Shown: positions 1 to 7,860, numbered from the stretch's first letter. The stretch is 13,105 nt of DNA from CAXSBR01 sp964236495 (GCA_964236495.1 CAXSBR010000042.1:1-13105), one strand, 5' to 3'. Notes: a model not told the origin generated them from the letters alone. A program made the numbers and translations.

Positions 1-11
1 TGGAGCACTTT

Positions 12-1079
12 TCAGTTCACCGGCACGCCGTCACCATGAAAGCACCGGGCTAGGCAGGAGACCGTCGCAGTGGGTGGGCTGATTTCCGCGTCTCCTTGGG
101 CGAGGTGATTGCGTTCATCGATGGCAACTCCAAGGTGTGCGAGCCTGCGCGCGACCTGTTGCCGGACGAGGGCGGAGTGTTCGCCTACGCCGCCGGTGAA
201 TGCGAGCACGTCCAGCCCTGCGGTGGACGTTGTCATGGCTGCGATGGCTGCGCACAGGCGGTGGATGTAGACGTCGACTGCTAATTGAGCCGAAGGTTCT
301 CCGCGGTGGGCTGCGGCCTCGATCTCGCGCATGTCGGCGGATCCACCCAGGGCAAGCAAACCCGAACGTTGCTCCAGCGCGGTCGCGACGTCGTGTGGGC
401 TCAGATGCTCGTGTTCTTCCAGCCAGAGGACCAGGCCGGGATCGACACTGCCCGAGCGGGTCGCCATCACCAGTCCCTCCAGCGGGGTGAATCCCATCGT
501 GGTGTCCACGCTGCGCCCACCGAGCACCGCGGCCACCGACGCGCCGGCACCGAGATGACAGATGACGGTTCGTAGCTTCTCGACGGGCTGGTCGACTAGT
601 TGGGCGGCGCGATGGGCGGCATAGGCATGGGACAGGCCGTGGAAGCCGTAGCGGCGTACCCCGTATTTCTGCCGCCATTCCAGCGGGATGGCGTAGGTGG
701 CCGCCGCCGCGGGCAGCGTTGCGTGGAAGGCGGTGTCGAAGCAGGCCACGGCCGGTACGTCGGGGAGCACGGCGGACACGGCGTCGAGTGCGGCGAGGGA
801 GGTGGGCTGGTGCAGCGGGGCCAGGTCGGTGAGCTCGCGCAGTTGCCGCTCGACGTCGGTGGTCACCGTTACCGCGGACGTGAACGTGGTACCGCCGTGC
901 ACTATGCGGTGACCGACGACGTCTGGGATCTGCCACCTGCGCACCGTGGCCGCCAGCGCATCGGTGTCCACGCCGTCCGCCGCCGCGGGCAGATCGGCGC
1001 TGTGCTCGAGGTCGTCGTCGTCGCCGAGCAGGCTGAGCTTCAGGCTGGAGGAGCCGGCGTTGACGACGAGGATGCGCAT
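12..1079 (-). CDS. ackA: Acetate kinase
   Basis: Cytosolic ASKHA-fold kinase that converts acetyl phosphate + ADP to acetate + ATP. The 355-residue product opens with the family signature NAGSSSLK (N7 to K14). It has GHRIVHGG with substrate Arg58, FDTAFH with Asp115, YGFHGLSH with His147, HLGAGAS (175-181), TRSGSVDP with Arg208, and the adenosine-site segment FTGGVGEHS (294-302). The ATG start is 3 nt after the xfp stop, so the two are surely co-transcribed and probably coupled; the ribosome site is weak. Xfp supplies the acetyl phosphate. The protein is about 30-40 residues shorter than usual. Its last 18 residues do not show the usual C-terminal segment with the Mg2+-binding Glu (E384 in the Methanosarcina enzyme), so activity is likely but not certain. 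Confidence 0.95.
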   Translation of the reverse strand: MRILVVNAGSSSLKLSLLGDDDDLEHSADLPAAADGVDTDALAATVRRWQIPDVVGHRIVHGGTTFTSAVTVTTDVERQLRELTDLAPLHQPTSLAALDAVSAVLPDVPAVACFDTAFHATLPAAAATYAIPLEWRQKYGVRRYGFHGLSHAYAAHRAAQLVDQPVEKLRTVICHLGAGASVAAVLGGRSVDTTMGFTPLEGLVMATRSGSVDPGLVLWLEEHEHLSPHDVATALEQRSGLLALGGSADMREIEAAAHRGEPSAQLAVDVYIHRLCAAIAAMTTSTAGLDVLAFTGGVGEHSALVRQQVARRLAHLGVAIDERNHLAQGDAEISPPTATVSCLARCFHGDGVPVN

Positions 1080-1082
1080 CGT

Positions 1083-3488
1083 TCAGACCTGGGCGGGGGC
1101 AGTCGGCCACGTCCAGTTGGCGATGGCCGGGTCGTCCTCTCCGTGTTCGCGGGTGTAGACCCGGGCCTGCAATTTGGCATCCGCCATGTGCTGACGCAGT
1201 ACGGCGGCGTTGCTGCCCAGGCTGGGAACGCGGTCGATGACGTCCATGACCAGATGGAAGCGGTCGAGGTCGTTGAGCATCACCATGTCGAACGGTGTGG
1301 TGGTGGTGCCTTCCTCGTTGTAGCCGCGGACGTGGATGTTGGCGTGGCCGGTGCGGCGGTAGGTCAGGCGGTGAATGACCGACGGGTAGCCGTGGAAGGC
1401 GAAGATCACCGGCTTGTCGGGGGTGAACAGCGCGTCGAAGTCTCGGTCGGACAGCCCGTGCGGGTGTTCGGAGTCGGGCTCCAGACGCATCAGGTCCACG
1501 ACGTTGATGACCCGGACTTTCAGCTCGGGCAGGTGGGTGCGCAGCAGGTCGGCTGCGGCCAGTATCTCCAGGGTGGGGATGTCGCCGGCGCAGGCCAGTA
1601 CGACGTCGGGTTCACCGTCGGTGGTGCCGGCCCAATCCCAGATGCCCAAGCCGCGGGTGCAGTGGTTGATCGCCTCGTCCATGCTCAGGTAGGTGAGCGC
1701 GGGCTGCTTACCGGCGATGATCAGGTTGACGTAGTTGCGGCTTCGCAGGCAGTGGTCGGCCACCGAGAGCAGGGTGTTGGTGTCGGGCGGGAGATACACC
1801 CGCACGATCTCGGCCTTCTTGTTGATGACGTGGTCGATGAAGCCGGGGTCCTGGTGGGAGAAGCCGTTGTTGTCCTGGCGCCAGACGTGGGAGGACAGCA
1901 GATAGTTCAACGACGCGATCGGCGCCCGCCAGGGGATCGCTCGGGTGACCTTGAGCCACTTGGCGTGCTGGTTGAACATCGAATCGACGATGTGGATGAA
2001 CGCCTCGTAGCAGTTGAACAGCCCGTGCCGCCCGGTGAGCAGGTAGCCCTCCAGCCAGCCCTGGCACAGGTGCTCGGACAGCACCTCCATCACCCGCCCG
2101 TCGGGGGCGAGGTGGTCGTCACCGGGGACGGTCTCGGCGTCCCAGGCGCGGTCGGTGTGCTCGAACACCGCCCCGAGCCGGTTGGACATCGTCTCGTCGG
2201 GGCCCATCAGGCGGAACGAGTCGGGATTGGCGGCGATGATGTCGCCCAGGAAGCCGCCCAGTACCCGGGTGGCTTCACTGACACCGGCGGCCGGCGCTGG
2301 GACGTCGACGGCGTAGCCGCGGAAGTCGGGCATGACAAGTTCGCGGAGCAGCAGCCCGCCGTTGGTGTGCGGGTTGGCGCTCATCCGGCGGGTCCCCTGC
2401 GGTGCGAGGGCCTGCAACTGCGGGATCAGCCGGCCGGTGGCGTCGAACAGTTCGTCGGGCCGGTAGCTGCGCATCCACTCCTCGAGCTGGGCCCGGTGCT
2501 CTGCATTGGTGCGTGTCTCGGACAGCGGAACCTGATGCGCGCGCCACGTGCCCTCCACCGGTAAGCCGTCGACGACCTTCGGCCCGGTCCAGCCCTTCGG
2601 CGTCTGCAGCACGATCATCGGCCACCGGGCCCGCCCCGACGAGGAGCCGCCGCGGGCGTCGTCCTGGATTCCCTTGATCCGGTCGAGCACCGTGTCCAGC
2701 GTGCCGGCGAGCAATTGATGCACCGAGTCGGGATCGTCGCCGACGACGAAGTGCGGGTCGTAGCCGTAGCCGCGCATCAACTCGGCCAGCTCGCCCTGGG
2801 GGATGCGGGCCAGCACGGTCGGGTTGGCGATCTTGTAGCCGTTGAGGTGCAACACCGGCAGCACCGCCCCATCGCGGGCGGGATTGAGGAACTTGTTGGA
2901 ATGCCAGCTCGCCGCCAGCGGGCCGGTTTCGGCTTCGCCGTCGCCGACCACGCACAGCGCGAGCAGATCCGGGTTGTCGAAGACGGCACCGTAGGCGTGC
3001 ACCAGTGCGTAGCCCAGCTCGCCGCCCTCATGGATGGAGCCAGGGGTTTCCGGGGCGACGTGGCTGGGAATGCCACCAGGAAACGAGAACTGCCGGAACA
3101 GCGCCCGCATGCCGTCCTCGTCCTGGGCGATCGAGGAGTAAACCTCGCTGTAGGTGCCCTCGAGGTAGGCGTTGGCTACCAGCCCGGGACCGCCATGTCC
3201 CGGGCCAGTCACGTACAGCGCGTTCAGATCACGCGCTTTGATAACGCGGTTCATGTGCGCGTACACCAGGTTGAGCCCCGGCGTCGTGCCCCAATGCCCG
3301 AGCAGGCGCGGCTTGACGTGCTCGGCCAGCAACGGCTCACGCAGAAGAGGATTGTCCAACAGGTAGATCTGACCCACCGACAGGTAGTTCGCCGCACGCC
3401 AGTAGGCATCGATGAGGGCAAGTTCGTCGGCGTTCAGCGGCGTCGCCTCGGTAGTCGCAGCGGCGGGGCGCATGTCGGTCGGGTGCAT
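1083..3488 (-). CDS. xfp: Xylulose-5-phosphate/fructose-6-phosphate phosphoketolase
   Basis: Thiamine-diphosphate enzyme that splits xylulose 5-phosphate or fructose 6-phosphate with phosphate into acetyl phosphate plus glyceraldehyde 3-phosphate or erythrose 4-phosphate. The 801-residue product is of normal length. Visible motifs are HWGTTPG (His65), GPGHGGPG (95-102), the ThDP/Mg2+ motif GDGEAETG (182-189), GYKIANPT (217-224), RAHQVPL (His318) and GWLEGY with Glu480. The start chosen is the ATG at 3488: AGGAG lies 7 nt upstream (3496-3500). An in-frame start at 3530 exists but would overlap mgtA and lacks this support. The mgtA stop codon TAG (3499-3501) is part of the TAGGAG ribosome site. 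The downstream partner is ackA; together they form the acetyl-phosphate-to-ATP shunt. Confidence 0.97.
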   Translation of the reverse strand: MHPTDMRPAAATTEATPLNADELALIDAYWRAANYLSVGQIYLLDNPLLREPLLAEHVKPRLLGHWGTTPGLNLVYAHMNRVIKARDLNALYVTGPGHGGPGLVANAYLEGTYSEVYSSIAQDEDGMRALFRQFSFPGGIPSHVAPETPGSIHEGGELGYALVHAYGAVFDNPDLLALCVVGDGEAETGPLAASWHSNKFLNPARDGAVLPVLHLNGYKIANPTVLARIPQGELAELMRGYGYDPHFVVGDDPDSVHQLLAGTLDTVLDRIKGIQDDARGGSSSGRARWPMIVLQTPKGWTGPKVVDGLPVEGTWRAHQVPLSETRTNAEHRAQLEEWMRSYRPDELFDATGRLIPQLQALAPQGTRRMSANPHTNGGLLLRELVMPDFRGYAVDVPAPAAGVSEATRVLGGFLGDIIAANPDSFRLMGPDETMSNRLGAVFEHTDRAWDAETVPGDDHLAPDGRVMEVLSEHLCQGWLEGYLLTGRHGLFNCYEAFIHIVDSMFNQHAKWLKVTRAIPWRAPIASLNYLLSSHVWRQDNNGFSHQDPGFIDHVINKKAEIVRVYLPPDTNTLLSVADHCLRSRNYVNLIIAGKQPALTYLSMDEAINHCTRGLGIWDWAGTTDGEPDVVLACAGDIPTLEILAAADLLRTHLPELKVRVINVVDLMRLEPDSEHPHGLSDRDFDALFTPDKPVIFAFHGYPSVIHRLTYRRTGHANIHVRGYNEEGTTTTPFDMVMLNDLDRFHLVMDVIDRVPSLGSNAAVLRQHMADAKLQARVYTREHGEDDPAIANWTWPTAPAQV

Positions 3489-3495
3489 GGTGGAA

Positions 3496-3500
3496 CTCCT
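3496..3500 (-). promoter_or_regulatory. Ribosome binding site of xfp, overlapping the mgtA stop codon
   Basis: On the minus strand AGGAG is followed by 7 nt and then ATG at 3488. The upstream bases read TAGGAG, in which TAG ends mgtA. This decides the xfp start and predicts that ribosomes finishing mgtA can reinitiate on xfp. Confidence 0.85.
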
Positions 3501-6231
3501 AGGTCGATGATCGACGGGGACGTTGCACACCGGCGGCTGGACCGCTGTAGCGGACGGCGGTGCTGAAACGCCTCGCGCGCCGGCGTAACGCCCGCGCCGG
3601 GCTGTAGGACCGGGACGGGTGAGGTGCGGCGGCGGCGGCGCGGTAGAAGATGCGTTTGCCTATCTCAATGAGCGCCAGATATGCCAGCACCATCGCGGCC
3701 AGGGCAGCGAAGAACGCGGCGGGCAGCGGGCTGAAACCCAGTGTGTGCGCCACCGGCGTCGCCGGCAGCACCGAGCCCACCAGCACCACACCGGTCGCGG
3801 CCAGGCCCAGGGCAAGGCTGGGTCGGCTGCGAAAAAACGGAACCCGGCGGGTGCGGATCGCGAAGATTACCAGCGTCTGGGTGGCCAGCGATTCCACGAA
3901 CCAACCCGAACGGAACTCAGCGGCACCGGCATGGAAGATGCCCAGCATGACGGCGAAGGTGGCGAAGTCGAACACCGAGCTCAGCCGGCCGAAGAAAATC
4001 ATGAACCGGCGGATGAAGGCGATGTCCCAGTGCGAGGGTCGGCGTAGCTGCTCCTCATCGACGTGGTCGGTGGGGATCGCCAGCTGGCTGGTGTCGTAAA
4101 GCAGATTGTTCAGCAGGATTTGGGAGGGCAGCATCGGCAGGAACGACAGGAACAGTGACGCCCCGGCCGCGGAGAACATGTTGCCGAAGTTGCTTGACGT
4201 GCCCATCAGCACGTACTTGATGGTGTTGGCGAATATCCGCCGGCCCTCCGCTACCCCGTCGGCCAGCACGTCCAGATCCTTTTCCAGCAGGATCACGTCC
4301 GCGGCGTCCTTGGCGACGTCGGTCGCGGAGTCCACCGAGATGCCGACGTCCGCGGCGTGCAGGGCCAACGCGTCGTTGACGCCGTCACCTAGGAACGCGA
4401 CCGCGCCCCCGCTGCGGCGCTGCAGACGGACGATGCGGGCTTTGCTTTCGGGACTGACGCGGGCGAAGACTGTCGTGTTCGGGATCGCGGCGGCGAGGGC
4501 GTCGTCGTCGAGGGCGTCGATCTGCGTGCCGGTGAGGGCGCTGCCGGCGGTCAGGCCCAGGTCGTGGCAGACCTTCACCGCTACGGCGGCGTTGTCTCCG
4601 GTCACCACCTTCACCGCGATCCCCAGCCCGGCCAGACGTTGCAGTGCGCTCGCCGCATCAGCTTTGGGTGGGTCCAGGAACACCAGCAACCCCACCAACG
4701 CCAACTGGTGTTCGTCTGCGGCGCTGAGCTGATGCACGTCGTCAGCGGTTTTGGTGGCGACCGCTACCACCCGGTTACCGGCCGCGAACTCGGTCGCCAG
4801 TGCGTCGCGGGTGCTTTGGGCAACGTCGAGGCAGCGATCCAGCACCGTCTCCGGCGCGCCCTTGGTGACCAGCGTGAGCTGGTTGCCGGCGTCGCGGACC
4901 AGGACAGTGACCATGTTGCGTTCGTGGTCGAAGGGCAGAATGCCCAGCCGGGTGAAGCCGGCCAGGGCCGGCTGCTGCGCGGCGACTTGCGGAGCCTGCC
5001 ACAGCGCCCGGTCCAGCGGATTACCACCGACAGACGGAGCAGGCGCTGCACCCTCGGCTGTGCCGGTGTCCGCGACGTTTTCGGTGGCGAGCAGCCCCCA
5101 CCGAAGGACATCTGCGGCACCGTCAACTCCGTCGGCCGGCACCGCCCGGGTGAACTGGATGCTGCCGGCGGTCAACGTGCCAGTCTTGTCGGTGAACAAC
5201 GTGTCAACGTTGCCCAGGTCCTCGATGCAGACGAGGCGTTTGACGAGCACTTTGCGCCTGCTCATGCGTCGTGATCCCGCGGCCAGGCTGCTCGACACCA
5301 CCGCGGGCAGGAGTTGCGGGGTGATTCCGACGGCGATGGCCAACGAGAACAGCAGCGCGTCCATGATCGGCTTATGCAGCACGACGTTGAGCACGAAGAT
5401 CGACGTCGTGAGCGCCCCGGCCACGTACACCAGCAGCATCGAGAACTTACGCAGCCCGACCTGGAACTCGGTGTCGAGCTGGTGGGTGTTCAAACCGGCG
5501 GCGATCTTGCCGAACTCCGACCGTGCACCGGTCGAGACGACGACGCCGCGGCCGCTGCCGGCATTGACGACGGTGCCCATCAGCGCGCAGCCCGACAGGT
5601 CGGCCAACGCCGTTCCTGCCGCGACCGGGCCGGTCGACTTGTCCACCGGCAGCGATTCACCGGTCAGCACCGCTTCATCGCAGCCCAGGGCGGCGACTGA
5701 GATCAACCGGACGTCGGCCGGGACGATGCCGCCCAGACTTAACTCGACGATGTCGCCGGGCACCAGCGCGGTCACGTCGACTGACGTCGACGCGCCGTCG
5801 CGCACGACGACCGTCTCGTGATGGATCTGGTCGTGCAGGGCCTGCGCCGCACGCTCAGCGCGGTACTCGTTACCGAAACCCAAGCCGACCGACAACGCGA
5901 CGATCACAGCGATGATGACCGCGTCGGCGCGTTCGCCGACGAAGTAGGACGCCAACGCCGCGCTCAGCAGCAGCGCCAACAACGGCGAACGCAGCTGATG
6001 CCACAGCACTGCAAAGAAGCGGGCCTTGTGCGAGGACACCGCGTTGGGTCCCTCCCGGTCCAGCCGACGCGCCACCTCGGCGGTGGAAAGTCCCTGTCGA
6101 GCGTCGACCTCGAGCCCACGCAGAACGTCGTCTGTATCCAGCGCGGCGGCAGCCGCTATTCCGGTAGACGCGGCTCCGACTGCGGCTGGCGCTGCGGCGG
6201 TCAGCGTCGCACCCGGCTGGGCCGGCGGCAC
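3499..6231 (-). CDS. mgtA: Magnesium-translocating P-type ATPase (P3B, MgtA family)
   Basis: Inner-membrane ATP-driven pump, expected to bring Mg2+ into the cell. The 910 residues show, in order, an N-terminal cation-ATPase domain (about 31-100), TGES (190-193) of the actuator domain, the phosphorylation motif DKTGTLT (348-354, Asp348), KGAP (458-461) of the nucleotide-binding domain, TGD (544-546), GDGVND (615-620), and C-terminal membrane helices. Segments such as FGNEYRAERAAQAL, LLYDTSQLAIP and RFMIFFGRLSSVFD follow MgtA rather than calcium or heavy-metal pumps. The start is GTG at 6231, directly after the TAA of the preceding small membrane gene; no nearer ATG fits. A basic tail of about 45 residues (866-910, Arg-rich) extends past the point where E. 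coli MgtA ends. Mg2+ specificity is inferred from family resemblance. Confidence 0.93.
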   Translation of the reverse strand: MPPAQPGATLTAAAPAAVGAASTGIAAAAALDTDDVLRGLEVDARQGLSTAEVARRLDREGPNAVSSHKARFFAVLWHQLRSPLLALLLSAALASYFVGERADAVIIAVIVALSVGLGFGNEYRAERAAQALHDQIHHETVVVRDGASTSVDVTALVPGDIVELSLGGIVPADVRLISVAALGCDEAVLTGESLPVDKSTGPVAAGTALADLSGCALMGTVVNAGSGRGVVVSTGARSEFGKIAAGLNTHQLDTEFQVGLRKFSMLLVYVAGALTTSIFVLNVVLHKPIMDALLFSLAIAVGITPQLLPAVVSSSLAAGSRRMSRRKVLVKRLVCIEDLGNVDTLFTDKTGTLTAGSIQFTRAVPADGVDGAADVLRWGLLATENVADTGTAEGAAPAPSVGGNPLDRALWQAPQVAAQQPALAGFTRLGILPFDHERNMVTVLVRDAGNQLTLVTKGAPETVLDRCLDVAQSTRDALATEFAAGNRVVAVATKTADDVHQLSAADEHQLALVGLLVFLDPPKADAASALQRLAGLGIAVKVVTGDNAAVAVKVCHDLGLTAGSALTGTQIDALDDDALAAAIPNTTVFARVSPESKARIVRLQRRSGGAVAFLGDGVNDALALHAADVGISVDSATDVAKDAADVILLEKDLDVLADGVAEGRRIFANTIKYVLMGTSSNFGNMFSAAGASLFLSFLPMLPSQILLNNLLYDTSQLAIPTDHVDEEQLRRPSHWDIAFIRRFMIFFGRLSSVFDFATFAVMLGIFHAGAAEFRSGWFVESLATQTLVIFAIRTRRVPFFRSRPSLALGLAATGVVLVGSVLPATPVAHTLGFSPLPAAFFAALAAMVLAYLALIEIGKRIFYRAAAAAPHPSRSYSPARALRRRARRFSTAVRYSGPAAGVQRPRRSST

Positions 6232-6504
6232 TTAGCCCCGCACCCCGACCGCCGCTACCGGCTTACCCGCGGCTGCGGGCTGGTCACTGGGCTGGGGCTG
6301 CGCGGCTCCCGGTCCCACGTCATGCTCGAGGCGTTGGCTGTGCCGCCAACCGAGCGCGGAAAGGATAAGCATGATCAGAGCGCCGGGGTAGGCGCTGGCG
6401 ACGAAGTAATGCCCCCACGTCAGCAGCCCCCCGCCGATAAGCAGCAGCGCGGTCAAGCTCAGGCCGAGAAAGGTGAGAAGACGGTCCAAAGTCCGGCGAG
6501 CCAT
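6232..6504 (-). CDS. Small two-helix membrane protein upstream of mgtA
   Basis: Unrecognised 90-residue protein. Residues 9-29 (rich in Leu and Gly) and about 34-54 are hydrophobic and probably form a helical hairpin. A basic N-terminus (MARRTLDR) comes before them, and a Pro/Ala/Gln-rich hydrophilic tail (60-90) follows. I chose the ATG at 6504 because GAAGGA lies 7 nt upstream (6512-6517), the same ribosome site as both usp genes. An in-frame ATG at 6519 would overlap the usp1 stop as ATGA and add five residues (MKDVA), but has no ribosome site. The stop TAA abuts the mgtA GTG. Its place suggests an accessory or stabilising partner of MgtA, but that is inference from position only. Confidence 0.8.
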   Translation of the reverse strand: MARRTLDRLLTFLGLSLTALLLIGGGLLTWGHYFVASAYPGALIMLILSALGWRHSQRLEHDVGPGAAQPQPSDQPAAAGKPVAAVGVRG

Positions 6505-6515
6505 GGCAACGTCCT

Positions 6516-6989
6516 TCATTGGGCTGACGACGTGAGGTCATGCACGACGACGACCGGGCAGGGGGCGTGTTGGGTGCAGTAGGCGCTCGTCGACCCGATC
6601 AGCAGGCCCGCGAACCCGCCGTGGCCTCGGCTGCCCACGACGAGCATGTCGACGTCGGGCTCGGCGCTCATGGTCAGCAGCACCTGGGCCGGAAAGCCCT
6701 CCGCCACCCTGGTTTGTAGGCCGGCGGGGATGTCGTTTCCGAACGCGGTGTCCACAGCTGTCGCCAGGATCATCGTGTACTCGGACTCGAAACTGTCCGG
6801 GACCATACCCATCGCCATGGAGTAGCTGGGCGGGTACTGCCAGGCGATGACCGCGTCGATTTTTAAACCCAGGGGGGTTGCGACGCGCCCGGCCCACCGC
6901 AGCGCGCCGATGGACGCCGGTGAACCGTCGACCCCGACCAGGACCCGGCCGGTTCCGGTTCGTGGCGGCGTGGGTGTGGACACACTCAT
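6516..6989 (-). CDS. Universal stress protein, single UspA domain (usp1)
   Basis: Cytosolic ATP-binding UspA-fold protein of 157 residues. It has the N-terminal strand VLVGVDGSPAS with adenine-contacting Asp21, and the ATP loop G-x2-G-x9-G-S (Gly119, Gly122, Gly132, Ser133). This places it in the nucleotide-binding class. ATG at 6989 is preceded by GAAGGA with 6-nt spacing (6996-7001). It follows usp2 by 60 nt and precedes the small membrane gene. Its C-terminal half is nearly the same as that of usp2 in both protein and DNA, showing a recent tandem duplication or gene conversion. It lacks the Met/Gly insertion of usp2. The physiological role of such proteins in dormancy is known for relatives; the function here is inferred. 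Confidence 0.93.
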   Translation of the reverse strand: MSVSTPTPPRTGTGRVLVGVDGSPASIGALRWAGRVATPLGLKIDAVIAWQYPPSYSMAMGMVPDSFESEYTMILATAVDTAFGNDIPAGLQTRVAEGFPAQVLLTMSAEPDVDMLVVGSRGHGGFAGLLIGSTSAYCTQHAPCPVVVVHDLTSSAQ

Positions 6990-7015
6990 CGGAGTTCCTT
7001 CGTCAGGGTGTGTGG

Positions 7016-7053
7016 CTGACCGGGCAACCCCGGGCCGGCCGGCCAGCGGTCAG
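7016..7053 (-). promoter_or_regulatory. Possible hairpin between usp2 and usp1
   Basis: Arms CTGACC (7016-7021) and GGTCAG (7048-7053) enclose a very GC-rich stretch that itself contains CGGG-CAAC-CCCG. One arm overlaps the usp2 stop codon (7050-7052). It could be a partial terminator or an mRNA processing or stability element that sets the usp2:usp1 ratio. There is no U-run. Confidence 0.4.
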
Positions 7054-7595
7054 TCATGAGGATTGGTGCGGTCGGCGTGGTCATGGTCGTGCACGACCAT
7101 GACGGGGCAGGCGGCGTGTTCGGCGCAGTAGGCGCTCGTCGACCCGATCAGCAGGCCCACGAACCCGCCGTGGCCTCGACTGCCGACGACGAGCAGGTCG
7201 ACGTCAGGCTCGGCGCTCATGGTCAGCAGCACGTGGGCGGGGTGTCCCTGCACAACGGCGCTGCTGGTGTCGGGTGGGGGGTTGTCTGGGAACGCCGCAT
7301 TCAGCGCCTGCTTCAGCATGTCGGTCGCGGCGACGTCGAGCTCCGCCTGCGCTGTCGCGGTGCCCAGACCGCCACCGCCTAAACCGATTCCCATCCCGGC
7401 TCCCATCCCGACGCCCATCCCGGACGGGTACTGCCAGCAGCTGACCGCCTCAATCCGCGCGTGCACCGCAGCCCCGATCCGCCCCGCCCACCGCAACGCC
7501 TCAATCGACGCCGGTGAACCGTCCACCCCAACCAAGATGCGGCGTGCACTTGCCGAGGCCGGCGGGGGCGTCGGTGTGGGTGAGGAGGCGGTCAT
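7050..7595 (-). CDS. Universal stress protein with Met/Gly-rich insertion (usp2)
   Basis: UspA-domain protein of 181 residues. It has ILVGVDGSPAS with Asp25 and the ATP-binding loop G-x2-G-x9-G-S (Gly138, Gly141, Gly151, Ser152). The ATG at 7595 is chosen because GAAGGA lies 6 nt upstream (7602-7607); the open frame runs on upstream to 7730 without support. Two oddities stand out. Residues 59-78 form a Gly/Met-rich low-complexity insertion that usp1 does not have, encoded by a 12-bp tandem repeat. The C-terminus carries a His/Asp-rich tail, HDHDHAD, that could bind metal. It is the first intact gene of the leftward block and shares about 94% DNA identity with usp1 over roughly 116 bp. Confidence 0.93.
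   Translation of the reverse strand: MTASSPTPTPPPASASARRILVGVDGSPASIEALRWAGRIGAAVHARIEAVSCWQYPSGMGVGMGAGMGIGLGGGGLGTATAQAELDVAATDMLKQALNAAFPDNPPPDTSSAVVQGHPAHVLLTMSAEPDVDLLVVGSRGHGGFVGLLIGSTSAYCAEHAACPVMVVHDHDHADRTNPHD
7390..7422 (-). repeat. 12-bp-period tandem repeat inside usp2
   Basis: On the plus strand CCCATCCCG occurs exactly at 7390-7398, 7402-7410 and 7414-7422. Read on the minus strand it encodes the alternating Gly-Met segment of usp2. Such a repeat is prone to slippage, and gain or loss of one 12-bp unit keeps the frame. Confidence 0.85.
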
Positions 7596-7596
7596 C

Positions 7597-7860
7597 AGGT
7601 TTCCTTCGTGTGGTGGCCGCGCGGCCGTTGACGGCAGCGGGCCCGGCGGGAACGTCGCCTTCGGCCACCGCTGGTGCGGCAGCCACAGCGGGTGCGGCGG
7701 CGGCGTTCTCCCGGGCGAGGAATGAGCCAAGTTCAGCGATTGTGGTCATCAGCGGTGCGGGGAACACGACGGTGGTGTTCTTGTCAACACCGATCTCGAC
7801 GAGGCTTTGCAGGTTGCGCAGTTGCAGCGTCAGCGGATGGGCCATCACGGCGGCGACCAT
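7597..7860 (-). pseudogene. C-terminal remnant of a slipin (SPFH/band 7) gene
   Basis: The minus-strand frame from 7860 encodes PLTLQLRNLQSLVEIGVDKN, then TTVVFPAPL and ELGSFLARE. This is the conserved C-terminal tail of slipin membrane-scaffold proteins, followed by an Ala/Pro-rich tail. The SPFH domain and N-terminal membrane helix that should precede it (about 200 residues) are absent. The upstream sequence in this frame (to 8019) has no slipin character, and no ribosome site precedes ATG 7860. The frame passes the TGATG at the usp2 start and runs to a stop at 7501 inside usp2, suggesting a frameshift near the end as well. An intact slipin probably once headed the leftward operon. A short expressed product cannot be excluded. 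Confidence 0.65.

Noticed and set aside
115..1110. Minus-strand alternative frame of 331 codons over ackA
   Set aside because: Arg-rich shadow of ackA without any family motif.
600..2564. Plus-strand 654-codon open frame across ackA and xfp
   Set aside because: It is antisense to two clearly conserved enzymes, has Val/Gly/His-rich low-complexity composition and no domain; a GC-rich shadow frame.
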